NCBI RefSeq assembly: GCF_000403845.2
Contig: NZ_KE159569.1
Span: forward strand, 125,472 to 189,471
Source of the DNA: Eubacterium sp. 14-2
Lineage (GTDB): Bacteria > Bacillota > Clostridia > Lachnospirales > Lachnospiraceae
DNA: 64,000 nucleotides
Direction of reading: 5' to 3'
The stretch's first letter is position 1. Every line of letters starts with the position of its first letter. Under the pieces are notes generated by a model, which was given only the letters and a program-made list of their open reading frames with translations, did not search any database and was not told the origin of the DNA. Shown here piece after piece: positions 51,432 to 60,267 of this stretch. The translations under genes were made by a program, and so were the position numbers.

Positions 51432-52105
51432 GATTCTTCTTCCTCTTCTTCCAGACTCAGATAGGTGACTTTATGGATTCCCTCTAATTTTTCCAGCCAC
51501 TTTATGGATTCCCTGGGAACTTCCTTATCACATTCCAGCACCAGCACCGCATTTCCGCCCCGCTTGTCCCGGTAAAGCTGCATGGTTGCAATATTGACGG
51601 ATTTATGGGCCAGCATGGAAGTAACCTCCGCCACATGCCCCGGCTGATCCTGATTCCGTACAATCAGCGTGGGATAGTCTCCGCAGAAATTAGCTTCCAC
51701 TCCGTCAATCTCACAGACTTTAATCCTTCCGCCGCCCAGGGATGCTGCCACGACTTCCAGATATCTTCCTTTTGTTCCGGTCAGCTTCATCAGAACAGAA
51801 TTGGGATGGGCATCCCTCAGTTCAATTCCTCCAAAGGAATATACAAGTCCCATCCTGTCCGCCCAGGCAAAACTGTCCGGTATTCTTTCATCATCCGTAC
51901 GCATTTTCAATAATCCTGCTATCAGTGCACGGTCCGTTCCATGGCCTTTCCCCGTCGCAAGAAAAGAACCGTGCAGACAGATTTCCGCTTTTGCCACCGG
52001 TTCGTTCAGCAGCCGCCTGCCAATATGGCCGATTCTGACTGCTCCCGCTGTGTGAGAACTGGACGGGCCTACCATCACAGGTCCCACAATATCAAATAAA
52101 TTCAT
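51428..52105 (-). CDS. sdaAB: L-serine dehydratase, iron-sulfur-dependent, beta subunit
   Basis: 225 residues. The N-terminal GPSSSHTAGAVRIG (13-26) is the serine-binding signature. A C-terminal ACT domain (about 145-215, LIVRNQDQPGHVAEVTSMLAH) is present, as in this family. It is translated before sdaAA with an ATGA overlap; together they form the active heterodimer. Fermentation of serine to pyruvate fits the organism. Confidence 0.95.
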   Translation of the reverse strand: MNLFDIVGPVMVGPSSSHTAGAVRIGHIGRRLLNEPVAKAEICLHGSFLATGKGHGTDRALIAGLLKMRTDDERIPDSFAWADRMGLVYSFGGIELRDAHPNSVLMKLTGTKGRYLEVVAASLGGGRIKVCEIDGVEANFCGDYPTLIVRNQDQPGHVAEVTSMLAHKSVNIATMQLYRDKRGGNAVLVLECDKEVPRESIKWLEKLEGIHKVTYLSLEEEEEES

Positions 52106-52138
52106 AATTTCTCCTGTTCCCGCACCTGCAGCAAAATA

Positions 52139-53305
52139 CTATTTTCCCATCAGTTCCTCTGCAAGGGCTTCCATTTCTGCAATATCAGCCTCTTTCATAA
52201 CAGATTTAATGGAAACTACTTTATCACAGAGAGTAATTTCTTTCATCTGCTCCAGAACAGCTTTCATGGTTTTGGCTGCCACCGGAGCCCAGGTTCCGTT
52301 CTCTATCAGGGCAACCGTGCGCTTCTGGAAATTCTTGCTCTTTAAATGGTGCAGGAAGTCCTCCATACAGGGGAACACCCCACCGTCATAGCTGGCTGCT
52401 GCAAGAACCATTTTATCGTAGCGGAATGCATCCTCGATGGCCTCTGCCATGTCGTCTCTGGACAAATCGGTGATGGCCACCTTTTTTGCACCCCTGGACT
52501 CCAGGATTTCTTTCATTCTGATGGCCGCTTTTTTCGTATTTCCATGAATGGAAGCATAAGCCACCAGAATTCCTTCGTCTTCCGGCTGATAACTGCTCCA
52601 TATATTGTATTTTTCAATATAATAAGAAAGGTTTTCTTTCAGAATCGGTCCGTGAAGGGGACAGATCATGGCAATGTCCAGTGCTGCCGCCTTTTTCAGC
52701 AGAGTCTGTACCTGAGCACCGTATTTTCCTACAATATTAAAATAGTATCTTCTGGCTTCGCAGGCCCAGTCTTCTTCCGCATCCAGCGCACCGAATTTAC
52801 CAAACCCGTCTGCTGAGAACAGAATCTTCTCTGATTTTTCATAGGAAACCATTACTTCCGGCCAGTGTATCATAGGAGCCATTACAAAGGTCAGCTCATG
52901 GGTACCCAGATTCAGGGTATCTCCTTCCTTCACCACCACCGAGCGCTCAGACAAATCCAGTTCAAAGAACTGCTGAATCATCGGAAAGGTTTTGGCATTG
53001 CCCACTACCTTCATTTCCGGATATTTCTCTGCAAGCACCTGCACACTGGCCGCATGATCCGGCTCCATGTGGGAAACCACCAGATAGTCCACGGTTCTTC
53101 CTGCCAGAGCTTTTTCCAGATTTTCCAGCCATTCGTCCGTTCTTCTTGCGTCTACGGTATCCATAACGGTCGTTTTATCATCCAGAATTACATAGGAATT
53201 ATAAGATACTCCATTTGGAATCACATACTGGCTCTCAAACAAATCCAGATCTCTGTCGTCTGCGCCAATATATACAATATTATCTGTGATTGTTACATCC
53301 TTCAT
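52139..53305 (-). CDS. fprA: flavodiiron protein (FprA, A-type flavoprotein)
   Basis: 388 residues from the ATG at 53305, which has AGGAGG. A metallo-beta-lactamase-like domain holds the diiron ligands H79, E81, D83 and H84 (SHMEPDHAASV), and a flavodoxin domain follows (LVAYASIHGNTKKAA, near 256-270). It reduces O2 to water, or NO, to protect anaerobes. No rubredoxin domain is fused. Its neighbours NfnAB could supply the electrons, through ferredoxin or rubredoxin. Confidence 0.94.
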   Translation of the reverse strand: MKDVTITDNIVYIGADDRDLDLFESQYVIPNGVSYNSYVILDDKTTVMDTVDARRTDEWLENLEKALAGRTVDYLVVSHMEPDHAASVQVLAEKYPEMKVVGNAKTFPMIQQFFELDLSERSVVVKEGDTLNLGTHELTFVMAPMIHWPEVMVSYEKSEKILFSADGFGKFGALDAEEDWACEARRYYFNIVGKYGAQVQTLLKKAAALDIAMICPLHGPILKENLSYYIEKYNIWSSYQPEDEGILVAYASIHGNTKKAAIRMKEILESRGAKKVAITDLSRDDMAEAIEDAFRYDKMVLAAASYDGGVFPCMEDFLHHLKSKNFQKRTVALIENGTWAPVAAKTMKAVLEQMKEITLCDKVVSIKSVMKEADIAEMEALAEELMGK

Positions 53306-53399
53306 ACTTATTACTTTCCTCCTGATTTTTGTATGGATTCTCCCCTGCGGGAAACGGGGACTGCCAGTTCCTGGCAATCCCCATTCCGGCTATTCTATT

Positions 53400-54785
53400 T
53401 TACTTACCGGAAAGGTATTCGTCAATACCTTTTGCGGCAGCTTTTCCTGCGCCCATGGCAAGAATTACCGTAGCAGCTCCCGTTACCGCATCACCGCCGG
53501 CAAATACGCCGGGCTTGCTGGTGGCTCCGTTTTCCTCTTCTGCCACAATACACTTCCTGCGGTTCACATCCAGTCCTTTGGTGGTGGATGAAATAAGAGG
53601 ATTGGGAGAAGTTCCCAGAGACATAATTACCGTATCCAGATCCAAATCAAATTCGGAACCGGGAATCTCCACAGGGCTTCTTCTTCCGGATTCGTCAGGC
53701 TCTCCCAACTCCATACGGATACAGGTCATGCCTCTTACCCAGCCATTATCGTCTACCAGAATCTCCACAGGATTGGTCAGCAGATCAAAAATAATTCCTT
53801 CTTCTTTCGCATGATGTACTTCTTCCACACGGGCCGGAAGTTCTGCTTCGCTTCTGCGGTATACCACATGCACTTCCGCTCCCAGCCTGAGGGCTGTTCT
53901 GGCTGCATCCATGGCCACGTTGCCGCCGCCCACTACTGCAACCTTCTTTCCTTTCATAATGGGAGTATCATATTCTTCCTTAAAGGCTTTCATAAGGTTA
54001 TTTCTGGTGAGGAATTCATTGGCGGAAAAAACACCATTGGCCTGCTCACCGGGAATTCCCATAAATCTGGGAAGTCCTGCGCCGGAACCGATAAATACCG
54101 CCTCAAATCCTTCTTCTTCCATGAGTTCATCTATGGTTCCTGCTTTTCCAATTACCACATTTGTCTCAATTTTTACACCCAGGGATTTTACATTTTCAAT
54201 TTCCTTTGCCACCACATCATTTTTGGGCAGACGGAATTCCGGAATTCCGTAAATCAGCACGCCGCCCGGCTCATGGAGGGCCTCAAATATGGTTACGTCA
54301 TAGCCCATTTTTGCCAGATCCCCGGCACAGGTCAGTCCCGCCGGACCGGAGCCGATCACTGCCACTTTATGGTCTTTTTTCTCTGTTGCAGGCTGAGGTT
54401 TGATGTTATTCTCCCTTGCCCAGTCTGCGGTAAACCGCTCCAGCTTTCCGATGGAAACCGGCTCTCCCTTTACGCCTCGGACACATTTTCCTTCACACTG
54501 GCTTTCCTGCGGACAGACACGTCCGCACACTGCCGGAAGGGCGCTGGATTTACTGATGGTCTGATAAGCCTCCTCGAATCTGCCTTCTTTAATCTGGCCC
54601 ACAAATCCAGGAATATCAATGGCTACCGGACAGCCTTTGACACACTGGGCATTTTTACAGTTCAGACATCTCTCTGCCTCTTCCATGGCTTCTTCTTTAT
54701 TATATCCAAGGCACACTTCCTCAAAATTTGTGGCACGTACCTGTGGTTCCTGCTCTCTTACCGGAACTTTCTTCCATACATCCAT
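53400..54785 (-). CDS. nfnB: NADPH-dependent oxidoreductase, NfnB/GltD-like
   Basis: 461 residues. N-terminal cysteines C40, C43, C48, C52 and C87, C91, C97, C101 bind two [4Fe-4S] clusters; the FAD loop is GSGPAGLTCAGDLAKMGYDV, and the NADPH loop GGGNVAMDAARTALRLG. Such GltD-like proteins occur as glutamate synthase small subunits or as NfnB. The partner directly upstream is a ferredoxin-NADP reductase alpha, so NfnB (electron-bifurcating transhydrogenase) is preferred. No glutamate synthase large subunit is adjacent. Start and stop of the two genes meet as TAATG. Confidence 0.9.
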   Translation of the reverse strand: MDVWKKVPVREQEPQVRATNFEEVCLGYNKEEAMEEAERCLNCKNAQCVKGCPVAIDIPGFVGQIKEGRFEEAYQTISKSSALPAVCGRVCPQESQCEGKCVRGVKGEPVSIGKLERFTADWARENNIKPQPATEKKDHKVAVIGSGPAGLTCAGDLAKMGYDVTIFEALHEPGGVLIYGIPEFRLPKNDVVAKEIENVKSLGVKIETNVVIGKAGTIDELMEEEGFEAVFIGSGAGLPRFMGIPGEQANGVFSANEFLTRNNLMKAFKEEYDTPIMKGKKVAVVGGGNVAMDAARTALRLGAEVHVVYRRSEAELPARVEEVHHAKEEGIIFDLLTNPVEILVDDNGWVRGMTCIRMELGEPDESGRRSPVEIPGSEFDLDLDTVIMSLGTSPNPLISSTTKGLDVNRRKCIVAEEENGATSKPGVFAGGDAVTGAATVILAMGAGKAAAKGIDEYLSGK

Positions 54786-55672
54786 TATCTGTCACCTCCG
54801 CAATGTCCGCATCCGCCGTGGTGGGTATCTCCCTCCGTGAGCTTCAGCATGCTTCTTCCTTCTTCTGTCTTATACATCTGCTGGCGTTTCATGGCCTGGT
54901 CAAAATCCACCAGATGGCCGTCAAATTCCGGACCGTCCACACAGGCAAATTTCACCTGGTCTCCCACCGTTACGCGGCAGGCGCCGCACATGCCCGTTCC
55001 GTCCACCATAGTGGGATTCAGGGAAACAATGGTGGGTATCTCCAGCTTTTTCGTCAGGAGGCAGACAAATTTCATCATAATCATAGGGCCGATTGCGATA
55101 CACAAATCGTATGTATTTCCATTCTGAACCAGCTCTTCTAACTGATTGGTGCCCATTCCGTGGAATCCATAGCTTCCGTCATCGGTGGTCACATGGAGAT
55201 TTCCCGCCACTGCTCTCATTTCCTCTTCCAGAATCAGCAGGTCTTTCGTCTTGGAGCCCATGATGACATCACAGCTTACGCCCTGTTCATGAAGCCATTT
55301 TACCTGAGGATACACCGGGGCAGTTCCCACGCCTCCGGCAATAAATACAATTTTTTTCTGTTTCAGTTCTTCTACAGGAGTTTCCGTCAGTTCGGAGGCA
55401 CATCCCAGCGGCCCCACAAAATCCTGAAATACGTCTCCTTCTTCCAGCGTTTCCATCCGCTGTGTGGATGCTCCCACAATCTGGAAAACAATGGTAACGG
55501 TTCCTGCTTCCTGGTCATAATCACAGATAGTAAGAGGGATTCGCTCGCCTTCTTCATCCATTTTCACAATTACAAACTGTCCCGGCAGACAGGATCTGGC
55601 CACACGGGGCGCCTTAACATCCATAAGAAAAATCTTATCTGCCAGCTTTCTCTTCTTTACAATTGGGTACAT
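54785..55672 (-). CDS. nfnA: ferredoxin-NADP+ reductase subunit alpha, NfnA-like
   Basis: 295 residues from the ATG at 55672; the frame is open further upstream but lacks a ribosome site. The FAD domain (IPLTICDYDQEAGTVTIVFQIVGAST) and NAD domain (FIAGGVGTAPVYPQ) are followed by a [2Fe-2S] site with the cysteines in DGTGMCGACRVTV and FACVDGPEFD. The C-terminus has a His/Cys/Gly-rich tail (HHGGCGHCGG), absent from some homologues. It pairs with NfnB to couple ferredoxin, NADH and NADPH. The stop overlaps the nfnB start by one base. Confidence 0.9.
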   Translation of the reverse strand: MYPIVKKRKLADKIFLMDVKAPRVARSCLPGQFVIVKMDEEGERIPLTICDYDQEAGTVTIVFQIVGASTQRMETLEEGDVFQDFVGPLGCASELTETPVEELKQKKIVFIAGGVGTAPVYPQVKWLHEQGVSCDVIMGSKTKDLLILEEEMRAVAGNLHVTTDDGSYGFHGMGTNQLEELVQNGNTYDLCIAIGPMIMMKFVCLLTKKLEIPTIVSLNPTMVDGTGMCGACRVTVGDQVKFACVDGPEFDGHLVDFDQAMKRQQMYKTEEGRSMLKLTEGDTHHGGCGHCGGDR

Positions 55673-55890
55673 ACTTAAACCTCCGCCTGTTTCATCTTCT
55701 ATGTGTGATGGAGGCAGCGAATCCACGTTTCGCTGCCCGCTGTCAGCTTTTATTCTAATATACTTCCTGAGAAATTTCAATTATTTTGTGCAACAGTTCA
55801 GCCATAGACTGCATTGTGGGCGAATCATACTGGTATGAATGAGCTCAAAATGCAGGCTATGAGCGGAACGCACCCAGGTCTCAGACAAGA

Positions 55891-55943
55891 GCTGCTTCGG
55901 CAGCGGTCAGCCTGCCTGTCAGGCGGTCCATGGCCTGTTTTTT
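55891..55943 (+). terminator. tandem hairpins and a T-run in the fbp-nfnA gap
   Basis: GCTGC-TTCG-GCAGC (55891-55904, a UUCG tetraloop) and GCCTG...CAGGC (55910-55924) are followed by GGTCCATGGCC and TTTTTT (55938-55943) on the plus strand. No plus-strand gene leads into it, so its role is unclear. The remaining bases of the gap (55673-55890) show nothing I can identify. Confidence 0.5.
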
Positions 55944-55979
55944 GGGGAGCGCGGGATGAACTGTTACTGTTTTGTAAAC

Positions 55980-57935
55980 TTACTGTCGTTCCACAATGGT
56001 CCCTTCCCGATATGCACACAGCAGTTTTTCCAGTTCTATGATATTTTCTTTGATTTCCTTGCCCACATCGGTGTCGGCTACGGTTCTTCGCAGATTCACA
56101 TGCTGTACCAGCATCATATGGGAATGAATGTCGCTTCCGTTCTGCACTGCTTTTTCCACTGATTCAAAAGGCTCGTGGGCGGCAAGCAGCAGACCGTAGG
56201 AATTGTAAATCAGGGTATAGCCTGCAATTCCCGTTTTGGGCTGATAGGCCTTGGAAAAACCTCCGTCAATAATCAGCAGTTTTCCATTGCATTTCACCGG
56301 AGATTCTCCCCGCTTTGTCTCCACCGGCACATGGCCGTTGATAATATGGGAGTCCTCGTCTTCCAGTCCGAATTCATGCAGAATTTTGCTGACAATTTCC
56401 TCCTGCTCCAGCAGACGATAATAGGGATTTTTAGGCTCTTTATGGGTCTTTTTGTCTGCAATAAAATACCGTTCAAAGGTGGTCATTTTGGATTTTCCAA
56501 ATACCGGGGAATTGGCGTTCTGCCAGATGAACCACAGAATGTCCAGCCCTTTCTGCTTCTCTGTTTTGTCTATGGAATAATATCCTTTCCTGGCATAGTG
56601 TTCCAGCACGTCATATAAAGCCTTACCGCTGTATTCTCCATCGTAAATGCGCACTTTCTTAAAGGTTCCGTCCTCATTGAAAGGAACGCAGCCATGATAC
56701 AGAAGGTTTCCATTGTATACTTTATACAGGCTTCCCTTGGTAAACAGAAACCGGATGTGCTTCTGAAGTTTTTCACAGTTGATAAAAGCAGTCACCAGAC
56801 GGTCCACCACATCTGCTTCCTCCGGAGACAGCTCATAGGGATTTTTCATATCTATGGTGGGGAAGCAGGTATCTTTCAGCGGATAGGTTTTTCCCTCCAC
56901 CTCTACGGTTCCCTTCTCCAGATCCATTTTGTCCAGCAGCAGCCGGTGGTCCATCTGAAATTCCGGATGTTTTTTCATAAGCTGGCCTTCCAGTTTGAAC
57001 TGAATTATGGCTATGGCCTTGTGCATTTTTTCATCTAACTGCACATCTTTCACATCGTATTCGTCTTCCCGATAATCCAGGTGGAAGACGTCACAGGGGT
57101 CTTTTGCATACTTGTCCAGCGCAAACCTTACCAGCGGAATCAGATTGATCCCATACCCGTCCTCTAACGTATTCAGGTTCCCGTATTTTGCTGAAATGCG
57201 GATGACGTTTGCAATGCAGGCAGGATTTCCTGCAGCCGCCCCCATCCACAGCACATCATGATTCCCCCACTGAATGTCCACGGAATGATGTTCCATCAGG
57301 GTGTCCATAATCAGATTGGGATAGGGGCCTCTGTCATAAATATCTCCCACCACATGCAGGTGATCCACAATCAGCCGCCGGATTAAATTGCAGAACGCAA
57401 CTACCAGCTCCGAGGCTCTTCCGGTGCGGATAACGGAATTGATGATTTCGTTGTAATATGCTTCCTGGTCTGTCACATCCGGCCGCCCGGTGAGCAGTTC
57501 CTCGATTACATAGGCAAAATCCTTTGGCAGAGCCTTGCGTACTTTGGAACGGGTGTATTTGGAGGAAGCGCCCTTGCAGATGCGGATCAGGCGGTACAAA
57601 GTCACCTTATACCAGTCCTCCAGATTTTCCTCCTGTTTTAACACCTGCTTTAATTTTAATTCCGGATAATAAATCAGAATGGCAATGCTTTTTTTCTCTG
57701 CCACAGAAAGGCTGTTGCCGAATTCTTCTTCAATTTTCCGTTTGATTGCTCCGGAACCATTTTTCATTACATGCTGGAACTGGTCGTATTCCCCGTGAAT
57801 GTCCGTAATAAAATGCTCTGTCCCTTTGGGCAGGCTGAGAATCGCCTGCAGATTCACGATTTCCGTGGCTGCTGCCGGAATCGTAGGATATTGTTTTGCC
57901 AGCCCTTTTAAATACCTGATTTCTCCTGTTTCCAT
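55980..57935 (-). CDS. fbp: class III fructose-1,6-bisphosphatase
   Basis: 651 residues, the length of the class III enzyme of Firmicutes, which differs from classes I and II. It is a metallophosphatase: FITDIHGEYDQFQHV and VGDIYDRGPYPN with WGNHDVLWMGAA give the GD-x-x-D-RG and GNHD motifs. It makes fructose 6-phosphate in gluconeogenesis. GGGAG precedes the ATG. A 200-base gap with hairpins separates it from nfnA. Confidence 0.95.
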   Translation of the reverse strand: METGEIRYLKGLAKQYPTIPAAATEIVNLQAILSLPKGTEHFITDIHGEYDQFQHVMKNGSGAIKRKIEEEFGNSLSVAEKKSIAILIYYPELKLKQVLKQEENLEDWYKVTLYRLIRICKGASSKYTRSKVRKALPKDFAYVIEELLTGRPDVTDQEAYYNEIINSVIRTGRASELVVAFCNLIRRLIVDHLHVVGDIYDRGPYPNLIMDTLMEHHSVDIQWGNHDVLWMGAAAGNPACIANVIRISAKYGNLNTLEDGYGINLIPLVRFALDKYAKDPCDVFHLDYREDEYDVKDVQLDEKMHKAIAIIQFKLEGQLMKKHPEFQMDHRLLLDKMDLEKGTVEVEGKTYPLKDTCFPTIDMKNPYELSPEEADVVDRLVTAFINCEKLQKHIRFLFTKGSLYKVYNGNLLYHGCVPFNEDGTFKKVRIYDGEYSGKALYDVLEHYARKGYYSIDKTEKQKGLDILWFIWQNANSPVFGKSKMTTFERYFIADKKTHKEPKNPYYRLLEQEEIVSKILHEFGLEDEDSHIINGHVPVETKRGESPVKCNGKLLIIDGGFSKAYQPKTGIAGYTLIYNSYGLLLAAHEPFESVEKAVQNGSDIHSHMMLVQHVNLRRTVADTDVGKEIKENIIELEKLLCAYREGTIVERQ

Positions 57936-57982
57936 TTACTGTTCTCCCTGTTTTCTCACTTTATCTGTTCTCTGTCCCTGCT

Positions 57983-58030
57983 GTCAGGCACAGTTTCCAC
58001 AGAACCGTCTTACCGCCGCCTGTGCCTGAC
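57983..58030. terminator. hairpin between dapB and fbp
   Basis: GTCAGGCACAG (57983-57993) pairs with CTGTGCCTGAC (58020-58030) over a 26-base loop. No U-run follows, so it may not be a strong terminator. Confidence 0.45.
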
Positions 58031-58040
58031 ACGGGGTAAA

Positions 58041-58802
58041 TTATCCTGCTTCAATCACATCTTTCATGTCATAATTTCCTGCCGGTTTTCCTGCCAGAAA
58101 CTTTGCCGCTTCCACTGCGCCTTTTCCGAAAATTCCTTTGGAATAAGCAGTGTGGCGGATTTCTATGACCTCGTCCAGTCCGGCAAAAATCACTTCATGT
58201 TCCCCCACAATACTGCCGCCCCGGACTGCCTGAATGCCGATTTCATTTTTTTCCCGCTTCTTTCTTTCCTGTGTACGGTCATATTTATACTGATACGCAT
58301 TTTCCAGTGCTTCGTTGATGGAATCTGCCAGTGCCAGCGCTGTTCCGCTGGGCGCGTCCACTTTCTGATTATGGTGCTTTTCCACAATTTCCATATCAAA
58401 ACCTGCCGGCGCCAGTATCCTGGCTGCCTTTTGCAGCAGCTCCATCAGGACATTTACCCCCAGAGACATGTTGGCAGACTTCAGTACGGCAGTTTTCCTG
58501 CCTGCCTCTTCCACTTTCCTGTTCTGTTCCTCGCTTAACCCTGTGGTACATAAAACCACCGGAAGCTGATGCTGCACACAATACTTAAGCAGGCTGTCCA
58601 CTGCAGAAGCTGCCGCAAAGTCCACCACCACATCGGCCTCCACTTTGCAGTCTTCAATCCTCTGAAACACCGGATAGGAATTTTCAATTCCATCATACGG
58701 GTCAATACCTGCCACAATCTGAATATCGCTGTCCTCCTGGCAGATGGAAGAAATTACCTGTCCCATCCTGCCGTTACAGCCATGCATAATCATTTTTACC
58801 AT
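58041..58802 (-). CDS. dapB: 4-hydroxy-tetrahydrodipicolinate reductase
   Basis: 253 residues with AGGAGG upstream. The nucleotide loop is HGCNGRMGQVI, and the substrate site HHNQKVDAPSGTAL holds the catalytic lysine and histidines. The GSIVGEHEVIF and YDMKDV segments end it. It reduces the product of DapA on the way to diaminopimelate and lysine. The gap before it carries a fragment similar to module II (58827-58860). Confidence 0.96.
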   Translation of the reverse strand: MVKMIMHGCNGRMGQVISSICQEDSDIQIVAGIDPYDGIENSYPVFQRIEDCKVEADVVVDFAAASAVDSLLKYCVQHQLPVVLCTTGLSEEQNRKVEEAGRKTAVLKSANMSLGVNVLMELLQKAARILAPAGFDMEIVEKHHNQKVDAPSGTALALADSINEALENAYQYKYDRTQERKKREKNEIGIQAVRGGSIVGEHEVIFAGLDEVIEIRHTAYSKGIFGKGAVEAAKFLAGKPAGNYDMKDVIEAG

Positions 58803-58826
58803 TTCTGTTTTCCTCCTGTGTATAGA

Positions 58827-58862
58827 ACAAAGTGGGCAAGCCCACTTCAGCTCCCCTACCGC
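58827..58862. repeat. fragment related to dispersed module II
   Basis: GAACAAAGTGGGCAAGCCCACTTCAGCTCCC resembles the module II start GAACAAAGCGGACAGGTCCGC..AGCTCCC: the palindrome sequence has changed but its pairing is kept (GTGGGC/GCCCAC for GCGGAC/GTCCGC). This is a compensatory change that argues for RNA structure. Bases are given here only as a short motif: GTGGGC-AA-GCCCAC. Confidence 0.6.
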
Positions 58863-58915
58863 CTCGCGGCATTTTTCATATCCGCCTGAGCCTGGCCCCT
58901 TTGCGGCATAAAACT

Positions 58916-58940
58916 GAGCTGCCCTGCAAACGGACAGCTC
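58916..58940 (-). terminator. hairpin after dapA
   Basis: GAGCTG (58916-58921) pairs with CAGCTC (58935-58940), followed by AGTTTTAT on the minus strand, 10 bases past the dapA stop. Partial termination would leave dapB expression lower than dapA. Confidence 0.55.
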
Positions 58941-58949
58941 TTAAAAATG

Positions 58950-59840
58950 TCAGGCCAGCGGAATGCCAAATTCTTTCATAGCCTTTGATAATTTTTTCAC
59001 ATTCTCAGGCTCCATCTCGCTTAAAGGTGCCCGCAGAGAACCTGTATTCCATCCCATCAGATTCATTGCTGCTTTTACCGGAATTGGATTCACCTCACAG
59101 AACAGGGCATCCACCAGGGGAAGAGCTTTTATCTGCATTTCCAGTGCCTCCTTGTGGTTTCCGTTCAGATAATTCATTACCATATCATGGGTGAATTTGG
59201 GGGCAATATTGGAGAGAACGGAAATTACCCCGATTCCACCGCAGGCAAGCAGAGGAATTACCTGCCCATCCTCACCGGAATAGACGTCAAAATCTCCCTG
59301 TGTCTGCTCCATCAGTTTCAGTGTATAGGAAATATCTCCTACGGCGTCTTTCATTCCCACAATATGCTCCACTTCCCGGTTCAGGAAAGCTGCTGTTTCC
59401 GCTTCAATCCTGCAGCCTGTTCTGCCCGGAATATTGTACATGATAATGGGAATATCCACATATTTTGCCACCCGGATATAATGTTCAATCAACCCTTTCT
59501 GGGTGGCTTTGTTATAATAGGGGGTTACCACCAGCAGTCCGTCCGCACCCACAAGCTGAGCCTGATAGGAAAGTTCCACGGCTGTCCGGGTACAGTTCGA
59601 ACCGGTTCCCGCAATCACCGGAATCCGTTTATCCACAATGGCAACTGCAGCCCGTATTACTTCCAGATGTTCCTCCACGGTCAGGGTGGATGCCTCTCCG
59701 GTGGTTCCTGTAATAATAATACTGTCTGTTTCATTCTGAATCTGGTCTTCCAGAATTTCCGCCAGTTTATCGTAATCCACTTCCAGATTTTCCTTCATTG
59801 GTGTAACAAGCGCTACGCCTGCGCCTTTAAAAAGTGCCAT
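58950..59840 (-). CDS. dapA: 4-hydroxy-tetrahydrodipicolinate synthase
   Basis: 296 residues. It condenses pyruvate with aspartate semialdehyde. The Schiff-base lysine is K164 (GMKDAVGD), with Y135, R140 (NIPGRTG), and T46-T47 in TGTTGEA. The barrel is complete. Expression is governed by the lysine riboswitch upstream; a dispersed hairpin repeat separates the riboswitch terminator from the ATG. Confidence 0.97.
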   Translation of the reverse strand: MALFKGAGVALVTPMKENLEVDYDKLAEILEDQIQNETDSIIITGTTGEASTLTVEEHLEVIRAAVAIVDKRIPVIAGTGSNCTRTAVELSYQAQLVGADGLLVVTPYYNKATQKGLIEHYIRVAKYVDIPIIMYNIPGRTGCRIEAETAAFLNREVEHIVGMKDAVGDISYTLKLMEQTQGDFDVYSGEDGQVIPLLACGGIGVISVLSNIAPKFTHDMVMNYLNGNHKEALEMQIKALPLVDALFCEVNPIPVKAAMNLMGWNTGSLRAPLSEMEPENVKKLSKAMKEFGIPLA

Positions 59841-59893
59841 ATACTTTCCTCCTTAAATTGATGAAAAACTTCGTCTGCGGGATTCCCCCACTG

Positions 59894-59970
59894 AGTACGA
59901 TAATTGTTTTTTATCTTATTAGGAAAATACTTTCACACGTTAGCGGAAAAGGTATTTCCTGTAAGATAAA
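59894..59970. repeat. dispersed hairpin repeat inside the dapA leader
   Basis: GAGTACGATAATTG is followed by an imperfect stem, TTTATCTTATTAGGAAA paired with TTTCCTGTAAGATAAA, around a 26-base loop containing TACTTTCACACGTTAGCGG. The loop resembles that of the first hairpin at 9.09-9.12 kb. It lies between the riboswitch terminator and dapA. Confidence 0.75.
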
Positions 59971-59972
59971 GA

Positions 59973-59995
59973 AAGCCGACTGGACAAGTCGGCTT
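59973..59995 (-). terminator. expression-platform terminator of the lysine riboswitch
   Basis: On the minus strand AAGCCGAC pairs with GTCGGCTT, followed by TCTTTATCTT. It lies about 45 bases after the riboswitch aptamer and should form when lysine is bound. Confidence 0.75.
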
Positions 59996-60039
59996 AAAGA
60001 TTCTGACATTTGCAAAAAACCCTGTTCTCTGCTTATAAT

Positions 60040-60208
60040 CCATGATAGCACTCCATCCACTGATGACAGTCATATAATTATTCACTATATGCCCAAGAAT
60101 CTCTCTTCAGGAAAAGAACTTCTTTCGGCGTTCTTCCCTTTCAGTTATCATCCTCTGTGCCTGTCACATCCGATAAGCTACTCATGAATCACGCAACCTC
60201 TATCTATT
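60040..60208 (-). promoter_or_regulatory. lysine riboswitch (L box) of dapA
   Basis: The minus strand shows the L-box core: AGAGGTTGCG, GAGTAGC, GAAAGGG, CGCCGAAAG, TTGGGCAT and GGAGTGCTATC, in the same order as in Bacillus lysC. GATAG and CTATC close the basal helix. A terminator and the dapA gene lie downstream. Lysine binding should end transcription early, lowering diaminopimelate and lysine synthesis. The family match was made by eye. Confidence 0.9.
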
Positions 60209-60227
60209 CATATGTTCTGCTAACGCT

Positions 60228-60256
60228 AATATAGCATTTTCCAGTCATAAAGTCAA
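60228..60256 (-). promoter_or_regulatory. sigma-A promoter of dapA
   Basis: TTGACT (60251-60256), 17 bases, then TATATT (60228-60233) on the minus strand, directly upstream of the riboswitch. Confidence 0.8.
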
Positions 60257-60267
60257 CAGCGATGTCA

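Noticed and set aside
55814-56041. 75-residue plus-strand frame in the nfnA-fbp gap
   Set aside because: No ribosome site; runs into the end of fbp on the other strand; the hairpins suggest structured, non-coding DNA.
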